From: Rhodothermus bifroesti
Lineage (GTDB): Bacteria > Bacteroidota > Rhodothermia > Rhodothermales > Rhodothermaceae
DNA: 64,000 nt
Reading direction: 5' to 3'
Assembly: GCF_017908595.1 (NCBI RefSeq)
Contig: NZ_JAGKTL010000005.1
Span: 1-64,000, forward strand
Shown: positions 17,343 to 27,356 of the stretch, piece after piece
How the letters are laid out: every line of letters starts with the position of its first letter
How positions within the stretch are numbered: position 1 is the stretch's first letter
Position numbers and translations under genes: made by a program
The notes under the pieces: generated by a model
Seen by the model: only the letters and a program-made list of their open reading frames with translations
What the model was told of the DNA's origin: nothing
The model's database searches: none

Positions 17343-19444
17343 GGCACGCACGGTACGTTGTAGGTATTGTGGGGTTGTTGATATGCATGCAAACTCCCCT
17401 TCAGGCACAGGCCCCACTCTGGTTGATCAACGAACGCACGACGGTTCGGGCGATTTCATTTCGTTTTGTAGATACGCAAACCTTTGAGAAATCGCAGCTA
17501 CAGGCGCAGATGGTACTGCGGGCTCCTTCATGGTGGGATCGCCTCAAGGGCTGGTTACCGTTTCTATCACCAAATCGCTATCCTTTCGATCCTATTGAAT
17601 TGGCACGCGATGTCGTGCGACTGCGACAGTTTTATGCCCGAAACGGCTTCCCCCAGGCTGAGATTACGTATCCTGCTTCGCAACTGGACACAGCGCGCAA
17701 CACCATCCACATTGTCCTGAGCATTCGTGAAGGCCCCCCTTTGGTGATCCAAGATGTGGGTTTTTACACCCCTGCAGGGCGCTACCTGACCAGGGCGCTT
17801 GAGCCGTCACTTCGGGAACGTTGGTCGCGATTTCAGGATCAAATCACCTTTCGCATTGGCGATCGCTACACGGAAGCGCGGCGCGTTGCCATTCAAGATG
17901 CTGTGTTCAACTGGTTTCGCGATCGCGGCTATGCGTTTGTGCACGTCGATACCGAGGTGCATATCGACTCGGTGCAGCATGCTGTTGACCTGCGCTTTGT
18001 CGTCGATCCAGGCCCTAAAAGCTACTTTGGACGCATTGAGATCGAGGGAAACCGTTCGGTGAGCGACCGAGCGCTGCGGCGCGAGTTGCCGTTTCGGGAA
18101 GGGGATGTGTTTGCGTATAGCAAGGTAATTGAAGGCCAGCGGCAACTTTTCGGCTTGGCGCTGTTCCGCGTGGCTTTAGCCGAGATTCCACCACAGCCCC
18201 GCGATAGCTTAGTGACCGTACGTTACCGCGTGAGTGAGTCTCCGCCACGCTTTCTGGTGCTTCAAGGAGGGTTTGGGCGGAGTAATGGCTTAGGGGCTGA
18301 GGTGCGTTGGACGCATCGCAACTTTCTAGGCGATGCACGCACGCTCACGCTGAACCTACTGGCCAACACGGGTTTGCTGGCCCGCCGAGGTCCAGGAACG
18401 CCCACGCCTCGCCTGTTTCGGGTAAGTGCCCTCTTCCGACAACCCTACCTGTTTTCCCGGCGCATGGAGGCGCTGGTTTCGCCCTTTTTAGAATACCAGC
18501 GCGACCCGCTTTTGGAAGACAGCAGCGAACCACTGCAAATCAACACACGCGAGTTTGGCCTCAATACAACACTGCTTTATGAGATTTATCCGTTTCGGAC
18601 CCTTACGCTGCAGCACACGCTCAGCCGCGCCTTACAGCTGGCGCAGCAGCGCCGCGACGCGACTGGCAAGCGTGACTTGTTTGATAAAAGTACGCTATCG
18701 CTTACAGCCACCTTGGGACGCACAAACAACTATTTTAACCCACGTCGGGGCTATCTCTTACGTCCTTTTGCGGAGCTGAGCCGTGGGTTTATTGGCTCGG
18801 AAATTGACTACTATCGCATCGGAACTGAAATCACGGGCTACCTGCCGCTTACGCAGCGCAGCGTAATGGCTGCACGGCTACTTGTAGGACACCTTGAGCC
18901 AGCGGGGCAGAGCGGCGCAGCGCTTAGCGGACAGCTTGGAGAGGCCGATAGCTTGCGCTATCGCAATCGCTTTGCGCCCATTTTTTTCTACGCTGGTGGA
19001 AGTAGCGATGTGCGTGGCTGGGGCCTCCAACAGCTCGGCCCAAAAGTTACACGCCTGCAAATAAGCGACCGCGATACCACCGTCTACTACGAACCCGTCG
19101 GCGGCAAACAAAAGCTGGTACTGAACCTGGAATTGCGCTTTGGCGTGCCTGGCCTGAGTAGCGATTGGCAGGCCGCAGCCTTTCTCGATGGCGGACAGCT
19201 CGCTCAGCACCAGTTGCGTTTGGAGCCCAGCGCATTCCGCTGGGCTGTCGGTATGGGCATGCGCTACCAGACCGCCGCGGGCTTTATCCGCCTCGACCTA
19301 GCCTACAAGCTTAACCCCAGCTATGAGGACCTGCGCAACCCCGCCGAGGTATACCGTTACCGGCAGGGGCTGACGGACCAACCCCCCACTGTGCACCCCC
19401 TTCGCCGCTTGCGCCTACACCTGAGCATTGGACAGGCATTTTGA
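17339..19444 (+). CDS. Omp85/TamA-family outer-membrane assembly protein
   Basis: An N-terminal signal (VVGIVGLLICMQTPLQAQAP) is followed by POTRA-like repeats over about residues 30-310, including IEIEGNRSVSDRALRRELPF near 230, and then a 16-strand Omp85 barrel with GGSSDVRGWGLQQLGPK near 552 (the VRGF/Y-type L6 loop motif) and the terminal Phe (SIGQAF). At 701 residues it matches TamA rather than the larger BamA. The next gene is tamB-like and overlaps its stop, which strongly supports the TamA assignment. It is expected to work with TamB in outer-membrane protein insertion or phospholipid delivery. Confidence 0.88.
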   Translation: MRHARYVVGIVGLLICMQTPLQAQAPLWLINERTTVRAISFRFVDTQTFEKSQLQAQMVLRAPSWWDRLKGWLPFLSPNRYPFDPIELARDVVRLRQFYARNGFPQAEITYPASQLDTARNTIHIVLSIREGPPLVIQDVGFYTPAGRYLTRALEPSLRERWSRFQDQITFRIGDRYTEARRVAIQDAVFNWFRDRGYAFVHVDTEVHIDSVQHAVDLRFVVDPGPKSYFGRIEIEGNRSVSDRALRRELPFREGDVFAYSKVIEGQRQLFGLALFRVALAEIPPQPRDSLVTVRYRVSESPPRFLVLQGGFGRSNGLGAEVRWTHRNFLGDARTLTLNLLANTGLLARRGPGTPTPRLFRVSALFRQPYLFSRRMEALVSPFLEYQRDPLLEDSSEPLQINTREFGLNTTLLYEIYPFRTLTLQHTLSRALQLAQQRRDATGKRDLFDKSTLSLTATLGRTNNYFNPRRGYLLRPFAELSRGFIGSEIDYYRIGTEITGYLPLTQRSVMAARLLVGHLEPAGQSGAALSGQLGEADSLRYRNRFAPIFFYAGGSSDVRGWGLQQLGPKVTRLQISDRDTTVYYEPVGGKQKLVLNLELRFGVPGLSSDWQAAAFLDGGQLAQHQLRLEPSAFRWAVGMGMRYQTAAGFIRLDLAYKLNPSYEDLRNPAEVYRYRQGLTDQPPTVHPLRRLRLHLSIGQAF

Positions 19445-19449
19445 CCTTT

Positions 19450-22400
19450 ATGGAGCCTACGCCCTCTACTTCACGTCGATGGCTTCGCCGCCTTGGCCTT
19501 TGGGCGCTGGCTTTCCCAGCCACGTTGATCGGTCTGGTGGGTGTGCTTCTTTTGGTGTTGCAAACGTCCTGGGGAGCTGAGCAGCTACGCCGGCTGCTTG
19601 AAGGCATCCTCAATGCTCAGCTTCAGGGCGGAAAAATAGCGATTGGACGGCTTGAGGGTAACTTTTGGCGCAGCTTGAACCTCTACCAAGTCGTGCTGCG
19701 CGACTCGGCGGGCCGCGCGCTGCTCACGCTCGACACCTTGCAGCTCGTCTATGTCCCCGAAGCCCTTTTGAAAAAACAGGTACGTTTACGTCAGGTGGTG
19801 GTGGGGCAGCTGCATCTGGCGCTTACGCAACAGGCCGATGGTACCTGGGATCTGCTGCGCCTGCTTCCTGAGCCGACCGATACGGCTGCTGTCCCATCAG
19901 AACCCGCACTGGCTTTCTGGATCGATCACCTGACGCTGCGCCAAGGCACAGCCACGCTGCAGCTGTACCCTCCTTCGCAGGACTCCGTTTGGCAGCTCCA
20001 TCACCTGCACGTTAGGCTGGATTCGCTGCGTGTGCCCACCCGTGGTTGGCCTGAGCTTTCTTTAAAAACGTTACAGGCAATCTTCCAGCCTCCAGGAGCT
20101 ACCGACTCGGTGCGTCTGAGTGCTCGCCTGGCGCTCGACAACCGCCGCTTCACGCTGGACACATTGCAGCTGCTTTCGAAGCGCAGCCGCCTTGAGGGTC
20201 AAGGTACGCTCCTGCTACCCGCCGATACCGGCCATGTGGAAGCGATCGATTTTCGCCTTGAAGCCCGACCGCTGACGCTGGCCGACCTAATGCCTTTTGC
20301 ACCTGTGCCAGATCCCCATCGCGCCATCGAAGGGCGACTGACGGTAAAAGGCAACGGCCGGCTACTCGAAGTGCATGCCACAGCCAACGCTGGCACAGGC
20401 GGCCGGCTGACGCTTGCAGCGACCTTTACACCGCTTTTGGATGGGCCGCTGCAGTACACGGCCACCGCTTCCATTGAGCATGTGGATCTGGCCCTGCTTG
20501 GGGGAGGACCAGGACGGCTGGAAGCAACGCTACAAGCGGACCTCCAAGGCCCCTCACTCGAGGCGCTTGAAGGTACAGCGCAGCTTATAGTGCAGCAAGC
20601 TTCGTGGAAGGACTATCAGCTGGAGCCCACAAGGCTCACAGTGCGCTTTGAACAAGGTACCGGAAGTGCTGTGCTGCACAGCGGCCTGCAGGGCGCACAA
20701 CTCCATCTAGAAGGTCAAGGGCGCGCGTTCGATGATACCCCTTGGTTTCGCTGCTCAGGCACGCTGACCGGGCTAGACCCATCCCGTTTCACGGCCGACA
20801 CCAGCTTTGCAGGCCAGCTTAACGTGGCCTTTGAAGCTTCGGGTCAAGGGGGAGCAAATGTGCAACTGGATGGAAGGTTGCTGCTGCTCCCTTCCAGGCT
20901 GAACCGGGCATCGATCGACGAAGGCGCGCTTGTGGTGCAGGTTCGGGGCGACACGACACAATTTGTGCTGACAGCCCGCCTGGCTGGTGGCAGCCTGCGC
21001 GGACAAGGACAGCTTCGCATGGCGTCGTCCCCCGTGTATTCACTCGCACCGCTGGTGGTAGAGCAGCTCGACATCGCTGCCCTTATGGGCGACACGCTCA
21101 AAAGCACCGTTAGTGGTCGACTTCAGCTTACAGGCACTGGACAAGCGCCCGAAACCCTCCGCCTAGAGGCCTTGCTTACGCTCGACAGCCTAATCTACGG
21201 TCCCTATCGCCTAACATCGGTTAAGCTGCCCGTGCGCATGCGCAATGGCAGGCTTACAGCCAGCCTTGAGGCAGGTCTCGGAGAAGGGCACCTCGCGTTG
21301 CACCTTATCGGACAGCCGCTAGCGCGCCACCCTTTGTGGCAAATCGAGCAGGGAAGATTCGAACAAGTAAACCTGGCCGCACTGATGCCTGGGTGGTCTA
21401 CGGCACTCAACGGTACCTTTGAAGGAAGCTTGCGTAGTGGACCGCTTGCTAGGGCTGAAGCTAAAGTGCTGCTCACCCTTGAGCCCTCGCGTATTAACGC
21501 CCAAGAAGTGACTTCAGCCCAGCTTGAGGCCGTGCTGCAAGAGGGTCTGCTGACGCTCTCGGCCACAGCCACCTGGCCAGATGGCGAATTCCGTATAGAC
21601 GGACGTCTGGATTCGCTAGAGGCTGAGCCCCGCTATACGATCGAGCGAGCGGTCTTTCGTGGCGTGAACCTAGCAGCCTGGACCGGACAGCACAACCCCA
21701 AAACCCATCTTAGCGGTGTACTGACGCTCCACGGAAAGGGCATTGAGCCCCGCACGCTCGAGCTGATGAGCCGGCTTCGGCTTGAGGCTTCTCAGGTAAA
21801 CAATGTCGCCGTTGCTGGGCAGGTGCGCCTTACTGCTACCCATGGACGCTGGCAACTGGATGGCCAGGTGGTTGCCGATGAAGGTCAGGCACGCTTTGAG
21901 GGACACCTAGAAATGGATGACCTGCATCCACGTTATGCGCTGACACTGACCACCCGCAATCTAGATGTACTACCCCTGATCGGCATCGATACCCTTCAGT
22001 CACAACTTTCGCTTGAGGCAGAGCTGCGCGGTGCAGGACTAGACCTAAGCACCTTGCAACTCACCGGCCAAGTGCGTAGCGAAAGCGTGCGCTTGGACGC
22101 CCTAAGGGTTGACCACCTGGAGGCGCGCTTTTCGCTGGTTGATGGTGAATTGCTGCTTGATACGCTGCGGCTTGAAAGCAACGTGGCCGCTGCGCGTGGG
22201 TCCGGACGTGTGGCGTTGTGGGATCCTGAAGGCACGCGGCCTTCGGAGTTGTTGCTCCACGTGCAGTTTCAACGCCTAGATCCGCTGCGGCGGCTTGCGG
22301 GTGCCCGCTTGCTCACCCTCAACCAAGGCAAAGCAGAAATTCGCCTATACGGACGCCCAGGTCAGCTTCGCTTTGAAGGCAACGTGACCCTAGAAAACCT

Positions 22401-24555
22401 CATCTACGATGAACTCCGACTGGTGCAGTTTAACGGTCGCACAGCAGGTCAGCTGGATCTCCGTCGGCGTTTAGCGCAAGCCGAAGTCCACACGCAGCTT
22501 CATCTATTGACATTAGGGACGTTTCAGGTCGAGGATGCACGGGCTGAGCTGCGCTACGACGGCCGGCAGCTCGACTATGCGCTACGCCTGGAGGTCGATC
22601 CCAGGCATAGTGCCCATCTAGAAGGGCAGCTCGATCCCGAGCGAAAAGCAATCTACCTGACGCGGCTCGATATGCGCCTGCACGATGCCCGATGGCACCT
22701 TTTGCAAGCGGCTACGATCACGTATGGGGAGGCCTATCGCGTACATGGACTATTGCTGTATACCGAAACTCAGGATCAGCAGTTGGCTGCTGATGGCCTA
22801 ATCGATCCCAATGGCACGCAAAACTTCGTATTTACGCTTGAGCGTTTTCGCCTAGAAACCATCACCGACCTGTTTGACCTCAGTGGATTGGGGGGAGCGC
22901 TGAGCGGAACGGTAGATCTGACCGGTCCGGCTACTGCACCGGTTTTGAACGGTCAGCTTCGGCTTGATCTGGCTTCGCAAGGCCGGCCCGTTGGCACGCT
23001 AGACCTGGCCTTGCGGTACGATAGCCTGCGTATGGGTATCGATGCACGCTTAATCCACCAAGAAGATGCCAGCACGCTTACCCTAGAAGGCACCGTGCCC
23101 TTTGATCTGCGGCTGCGCGCAGCTGAAGATGCACCGCCATTTGATCCCTATCAAGCGCCTTTAGCGTTGATTGTAACAGCCGACACGTTTGCTATTGCCT
23201 GGGTGCAGCCTTTTTTGGATCCAGCCCTGATGCAGGATGTGCGGGGACGGCTGGCTGGGCGCGTACGCATCGGAGGCACGCTCGCTGCTCCGTTACTCGA
23301 AGGCCAAGCTCAGTTGTTCGACGGTGCAGTATACCTGCCTGAATTCGGCGTCACCTATCGCGATATTCGGGCCGAAGCCGTCATGCAAGGCAACCAAATT
23401 CGACTAACGTCTTTCGCGCTAAGCTCGGGGGGCCAATTGACAGGCAACGGCACCATTCAGTTTGAAGCCCTAACGCTTGGGGCGCTCGACCTGCGCATGC
23501 AGGCCCGCTCGTTCTTGGCCACGAACAACCGCGCTTACCGCACTGTGCTTTCCGGTTCGCTCCGGCTTACAGGCACCACGAAACAACCTGAGCTTCAGGG
23601 CGAGCTGCAGGTCGTTAGTGCCGATATTTACCTCGTTGAGCAAACCACGGTTGCGGATCTTGCACCTGTACAGCTTAGCGAAGCCGATTTGCAGATGCTG
23701 CGTCAGTACTTTGGCGTGCGTATTACCGAGCGCGATACCACCACGTTCGATTTTTACGAAGCCTCACGCATGCGTCTCAACCTCCGCATGGAGCGCGACG
23801 TTTGGCTGCGTTCGCGGTCAAACCCCGAAATGAACGTGCAGTTTACAGGTACCCTTACGGTGCAGAAAGAGCCGTACCAAGACCTGCAGCTTTTCGGTAC
23901 TATCGAAGTAATTCCTGAGCGCAGCTATATTGTGCAGTTTGGCAAGCGGTTCGAGATCACCGAAGGTACGCTAACCTATAACGGCCCGGTCGACGACCCA
24001 CAGATGCAGCTGAGTGCCCGCTACGTGGTGCCTTCCCGGGAAGACCCGACGAATCCCGTGACGATTTTGCTATCGGTTAGCGGCCGGCTAGAGCGCCTCA
24101 GCCTGGAGTTTTCCTCGGAGAACCCCGCAGGACTTGAACTGCCCGATATCATCTCCTATATCGTTTTTGGACGACCGGCTGGCCAGGCATTGGCTTCGCT
24201 AACGCCAGGGGGTAACGCTGGCGGCGGATTGCTAGGGCGCGGTGCGGGATTGGCACTGGCGCAGCTTGCCGGGGTTGTTGAAGGGTTAGCTGGCGAAGAG
24301 TTAGGACTAGATGTGGTCGAAATCGAACCAGATGGCCTGCAAGGCGCTAAACTGACCGTAGGCAAGTATGTCTCACCTCGGCTGTTTGCTGCCGTCAGCC
24401 GCCCGATCGCCTTTGAAGGGGGTACGCAGTTGCAGGGGGGGGAAACCTATACGGAGTTTACCATGGAATACACGATTTTCGACGCCATGATCGTACGCGT
24501 AACCAGTCAAGGTACCCAGATGCGCATCAACCTTTTGTGGCGCTATGCCTACTGA
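19450..24555 (+). CDS. TamB-like translocation and assembly module protein
   Basis: Giant periplasm-spanning protein, 1701 residues from ATG 19450 (a TTG at 19441 overlaps the tamA stop and would add 3). A single N-terminal membrane anchor (LGLWALAFPATLIGLVGVLL) is followed by long beta-strand repeats of AsmA/TamB type, with recurring units such as LEGQGTLLLP, LTGTGQAPETL and LSGVLTLHGKG. The last 350 residues are the conserved TamB/DUF490 domain, with LDDPQ-like strand PVDDPQMQLSARYVVPSR and QLQGGETYTEFTMEYTIFD. Such proteins form a hydrophobic groove for lipid transport between membranes and partner with TamA, here directly upstream. Its end overlaps mlaE by 11 bp. Confidence 0.9.
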   Translation: MEPTPSTSRRWLRRLGLWALAFPATLIGLVGVLLLVLQTSWGAEQLRRLLEGILNAQLQGGKIAIGRLEGNFWRSLNLYQVVLRDSAGRALLTLDTLQLVYVPEALLKKQVRLRQVVVGQLHLALTQQADGTWDLLRLLPEPTDTAAVPSEPALAFWIDHLTLRQGTATLQLYPPSQDSVWQLHHLHVRLDSLRVPTRGWPELSLKTLQAIFQPPGATDSVRLSARLALDNRRFTLDTLQLLSKRSRLEGQGTLLLPADTGHVEAIDFRLEARPLTLADLMPFAPVPDPHRAIEGRLTVKGNGRLLEVHATANAGTGGRLTLAATFTPLLDGPLQYTATASIEHVDLALLGGGPGRLEATLQADLQGPSLEALEGTAQLIVQQASWKDYQLEPTRLTVRFEQGTGSAVLHSGLQGAQLHLEGQGRAFDDTPWFRCSGTLTGLDPSRFTADTSFAGQLNVAFEASGQGGANVQLDGRLLLLPSRLNRASIDEGALVVQVRGDTTQFVLTARLAGGSLRGQGQLRMASSPVYSLAPLVVEQLDIAALMGDTLKSTVSGRLQLTGTGQAPETLRLEALLTLDSLIYGPYRLTSVKLPVRMRNGRLTASLEAGLGEGHLALHLIGQPLARHPLWQIEQGRFEQVNLAALMPGWSTALNGTFEGSLRSGPLARAEAKVLLTLEPSRINAQEVTSAQLEAVLQEGLLTLSATATWPDGEFRIDGRLDSLEAEPRYTIERAVFRGVNLAAWTGQHNPKTHLSGVLTLHGKGIEPRTLELMSRLRLEASQVNNVAVAGQVRLTATHGRWQLDGQVVADEGQARFEGHLEMDDLHPRYALTLTTRNLDVLPLIGIDTLQSQLSLEAELRGAGLDLSTLQLTGQVRSESVRLDALRVDHLEARFSLVDGELLLDTLRLESNVAAARGSGRVALWDPEGTRPSELLLHVQFQRLDPLRRLAGARLLTLNQGKAEIRLYGRPGQLRFEGNVTLENLIYDELRLVQFNGRTAGQLDLRRRLAQAEVHTQLHLLTLGTFQVEDARAELRYDGRQLDYALRLEVDPRHSAHLEGQLDPERKAIYLTRLDMRLHDARWHLLQAATITYGEAYRVHGLLLYTETQDQQLAADGLIDPNGTQNFVFTLERFRLETITDLFDLSGLGGALSGTVDLTGPATAPVLNGQLRLDLASQGRPVGTLDLALRYDSLRMGIDARLIHQEDASTLTLEGTVPFDLRLRAAEDAPPFDPYQAPLALIVTADTFAIAWVQPFLDPALMQDVRGRLAGRVRIGGTLAAPLLEGQAQLFDGAVYLPEFGVTYRDIRAEAVMQGNQIRLTSFALSSGGQLTGNGTIQFEALTLGALDLRMQARSFLATNNRAYRTVLSGSLRLTGTTKQPELQGELQVVSADIYLVEQTTVADLAPVQLSEADLQMLRQYFGVRITERDTTTFDFYEASRMRLNLRMERDVWLRSRSNPEMNVQFTGTLTVQKEPYQDLQLFGTIEVIPERSYIVQFGKRFEITEGTLTYNGPVDDPQMQLSARYVVPSREDPTNPVTILLSVSGRLERLSLEFSSENPAGLELPDIISYIVFGRPAGQALASLTPGGNAGGGLLGRGAGLALAQLAGVVEGLAGEELGLDVVEIEPDGLQGAKLTVGKYVSPRLFAAVSRPIAFEGGTQLQGGETYTEFTMEYTIFDAMIVRVTSQGTQMRINLLWRYAY

Positions 24556-25351
24556 TCCTGAGAAACACTTTCCGGCTAGGCCGCCAGCGTCTGCCTTGCG
24601 TTTATGGATGGCGCATATCAGGGGGCTTGTCTTATTTATCGGACGGTTCTTTCGCGAAGTATGGCGTCCGCCTTATGAAGTGCGCGAACTGGTCCGACAG
24701 ATGGATGAAGCCGGAGCGAAAAGCTTCGTCCTGACAGCAGCTGCAGGGATTGCCATTGGTGTTGTGCTAGCCATGCAGAGCCGCGGTACGCTGGCGCGCT
24801 TTGGCGCTGAGGCCGTGCTGCCCAACATGTTGGCGTTGTCGGTTTTTAAAGAAATTGGACCCGTGATTACTTCGCTTGTGTTGGCTGGGCGTCTGGGTGC
24901 TGGGATGGCAGCCGAAATCGGCTCTATGCGCGTAACCGAGCAGATCGACGCCCTTGAGGTGGCAGCGCTTAAGCCGTTTCATTATTTGGTTATTCCACGG
25001 GTGCTAGCCTGCGTGGCCATGTTTCCTGTGCTTACCACCTGGACAAACATGATCGCACTAGCTGGAGGGTACATCGAATCGGTTATTTCAGTGAATATGG
25101 ACCATCGACTTTTTTGGAACAGTGCGTTTTCGAGCCTGCGCTTTTCGGACGTGTTGGTCGATACGCTCAAAACCAGCATATTCGGGTTCCTGGTAGGCAT
25201 GGTAAGTTGCTATCTGGGTTACACGGTGCGAGGGGGCACGCGCGAGGTGGGCCAAGCTGCTATGCAAGCCGTTGTGCTCTCGTCGCTTTTCATTCTGCTG
25301 GCCGACGTCATCATAGTCCGCATTTCGCTGTTTTTCTTTGGGGGACTATGA
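24545..25351 (+). CDS. mlaE: MlaE-type ABC transporter permease
   Basis: Integral-membrane permease of the MCE/Mla phospholipid transport system. The family core is present: FVLTAAAGIAIGVVLAMQS near residue 61, LALSVFKEIGPVITSLVLAG near 95 and GRLGAGMAAEIGSMRVTEQI near 115, then five to six helices ending in VIIVRISLFFFGG. Length 268 is typical. It overlaps the tamB-like gene by 11 bp and is followed by an ABC ATPase and an MCE protein. The MlaA, MlaB and MlaC components are not seen here. Confidence 0.93.
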   Translation: MPTDPEKHFPARPPASALRLWMAHIRGLVLFIGRFFREVWRPPYEVRELVRQMDEAGAKSFVLTAAAGIAIGVVLAMQSRGTLARFGAEAVLPNMLALSVFKEIGPVITSLVLAGRLGAGMAAEIGSMRVTEQIDALEVAALKPFHYLVIPRVLACVAMFPVLTTWTNMIALAGGYIESVISVNMDHRLFWNSAFSSLRFSDVLVDTLKTSIFGFLVGMVSCYLGYTVRGGTREVGQAAMQAVVLSSLFILLADVIIVRISLFFFGGL

Positions 25352-25484
25352 GCCCTGGGCACGCTACAGCACAAAGATCACCCTCCACAAGACGTTCGAG
25401 GTTACGGGGCAAGCACACGCTGCATGGGCATTGCAGCAAAGCCGCTCACTGACCGTTATTTTTTTTTGAGCAGCGCGAAAAATC

Positions 25485-26243
25485 ATGGATAGGTCGCTTG
25501 TATCGTCTGGAGTGCCTGAGCCTGTGGTATGCTTGCGGGCAGTCTACAAGCGTTTTGGTGTGCGAGAAGTGCTGCGTGGCGTAACGCTAGAGGTTGCGCC
25601 GGGGCAATCGGTGGTGGTTATGGGCAGCTCTGGGAGCGGCAAAAGCGTCTTGCTGAAGCATCTGGTGCGGCTTTTAGTGCCCGATCAAGGCGAAGTTTGG
25701 GTGTTGGGGCAGCGGGTTGATCAGCTTGAAGCGGAGGCGCTTGACCAGCTGCGCCTTTCGATTGGCTATTTGTTCCAGAGTGGAGCTCTTTTTGACTCCA
25801 TGACCGTCTACGAAAACCTTGATTTTTTGCTCGAGCGCCACACTAAGCTTAGCCGAGCTGAGCGTCGCGACCGCATTTTAGAGATGCTCGATTGGGTTGG
25901 CTTGCGCCATACAGTCACGCAGTATCCAGCCGAACTCTCAGGTGGGCAGCGTAAACGCATCGCTTTGGCACGCGCTATGATCCTGGAGCCCAAGGTGCTC
26001 CTTTACGATGAACCGACCACGGGGCTCGATCCGGCTTCGGTGCGCGCGGTTTCTGAGCTTATTGTGCGGCTACGCGAGGAACGAAGCATTACGTCGGTTA
26101 CCATCACACACGACCTGCTGTGCGCTGAGATCATTGCCGATCGTGCCCATTTTTTGCATGAAGGCCGCATTCTTTTAAGCGGCACTTTCGAGGAATTGCG
26201 TAAGGCCGATCACCCGGCGCTGCGCAACTTCTTCGGAAATTGA
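25485..26243 (+). CDS. mlaF: MlaF-type ABC transporter ATP-binding protein
   Basis: ATPase subunit that energises MlaE. Walker A is GSSGSGKSVLLKHL near residue 46, the Q loop is in YLFQSGALFDSMTVYENL near 97, the signature is LSGGQRKRIALARAM near 148, and Walker B is VLLYDEPTTGLDP near 168. The sequence SGALFDSMTVYENL after the Q loop is characteristic of the MlaF branch. Length 252 is normal. It is separated from mlaE by 133 bp containing no recognisable gene; ATG 25485 is preceded by AGCGCGAAAAATC, with no clear Shine-Dalgarno. Confidence 0.94.
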   Translation: MDRSLVSSGVPEPVVCLRAVYKRFGVREVLRGVTLEVAPGQSVVVMGSSGSGKSVLLKHLVRLLVPDQGEVWVLGQRVDQLEAEALDQLRLSIGYLFQSGALFDSMTVYENLDFLLERHTKLSRAERRDRILEMLDWVGLRHTVTQYPAELSGGQRKRIALARAMILEPKVLLYDEPTTGLDPASVRAVSELIVRLREERSITSVTITHDLLCAEIIADRAHFLHEGRILLSGTFEELRKADHPALRNFFGN

Positions 26244-26274
26244 CGGATTCAATCGATAAATATTGGTCTGGTCT

Positions 26275-27345
26275 ATGTCGCGGGAATTTCGGGTAGGTTT
26301 ACTGGCATTGGCTGGTGTGGCCTTGTTTGTATTGGTCCTGTTTACGATTGCGAACCGGTCGTTTCTGCTCAGCGATACGTTTTTGCTGCGCGCTCGCTTC
26401 AACCGGGTAGCTGGACTGGTGCCTGGTGCACCGGTGCAGTTTCAAGGCGTAAATGTTGGCCGGGTCGAATCGGTGCAGTTGCCCCTTGCCCCTGGCGGAC
26501 AGATCGAAGTGACGATGGCCATCAAAGAAACAGCGCGGCGCGTCATTCACAGGCGCACGCAGGCCCAAATTAAAAGCGAAGGGCTGGTTGGCCAGCAGAT
26601 TGTTGTGCTGGTCAATCCAGCTGGTGTGGATGGGGAGCCGGTAGTAGAAGGCGATCTGATTGTTGGCGTGGATCCGTTTGACCTGTTTGAAATCACCGAC
26701 CGGGCACTGGCTTCGGTGCAAACCTTTGAGCAGGCAGCCGAAGCTTTCCGGCAAATCATGCACGACGTGCAGGCTGGCCAGGGCACCTTGGGTAAGCTGA
26801 TCTACGATCCGGCGCTCTATAACGAATTTGTGGCCACAACGAGTGAAACGCGACGCGTGCTTAACAACTTGGCCAATAACGCCGAAGCGCTCGTAGCGCT
26901 GGCCGACGAGGCTACGCAGGGTGTGAAGTCGATTCTGGAAAAGATCGATCAAGGGGATGGCAGCCTGGCGCGGCTGCTCAATGATCCGGCACTTTACGTG
27001 CAGCTGCTGGCTACTGTCGATACGCTACGTATGGTTGCTACCGACTTGCGGGCCATTACAGGGGCCATTGAGAATGCAGCGCATTGGGGCACCTTGGGAG
27101 CTTATCGCTTTGCAGAGCTGATGGAAGCCGCCAAGCACAACTGGTTGTTTCGACGCTATTTTGAAGAGCGGGGGTACATGGAGCAGGCACCGTTCGAGGT
27201 GCGCGAGCGGGCTATTGAGCAATCCTACCGTCAGCTTGAGGCTCGCATGCGCGAGCTGCAGGCTTGGGAGCAAGCGTTGCAGGCACGTGAGGCCCGCCTA
27301 AAGGCGCTAGAGGCCCGGATCGATTCCCTAGCAGATGTTCCATAA
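26275..27345 (+). CDS. mlaD: MCE (MlaD) family substrate-binding protein
   Basis: Periplasmic lipid-binding component anchored by one N-terminal helix (EFRVGLLALAGVALFVLVLF). The MCE domain at about residues 36-115 contains FNRVAGLVPGAPVQFQGVNV and GRVESVQLP. The long C-terminal part is helical and coiled-coil-like (ERAIEQSYRQLEARMRELQA near 310), which in related MCE proteins forms a tube or a partner interface. ATG 26275 is preferred to the TTG at 26263. At 356 residues it is longer than E. coli MlaD and resembles MCE proteins of Gram-negatives with extended tails. Confidence 0.88.
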   Translation: MSREFRVGLLALAGVALFVLVLFTIANRSFLLSDTFLLRARFNRVAGLVPGAPVQFQGVNVGRVESVQLPLAPGGQIEVTMAIKETARRVIHRRTQAQIKSEGLVGQQIVVLVNPAGVDGEPVVEGDLIVGVDPFDLFEITDRALASVQTFEQAAEAFRQIMHDVQAGQGTLGKLIYDPALYNEFVATTSETRRVLNNLANNAEALVALADEATQGVKSILEKIDQGDGSLARLLNDPALYVQLLATVDTLRMVATDLRAITGAIENAAHWGTLGAYRFAELMEAAKHNWLFRRYFEERGYMEQAPFEVRERAIEQSYRQLEARMRELQAWEQALQAREARLKALEARIDSLADVP

Positions 27346-27356
27346 GTTACGCCGCT

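Noticed and set aside
25348-25452. 34-codon frame starting in the mlaE stop (ATGA)
   Set aside because: Highly basic, low complexity, no hydrophobic or family pattern; likely chance.
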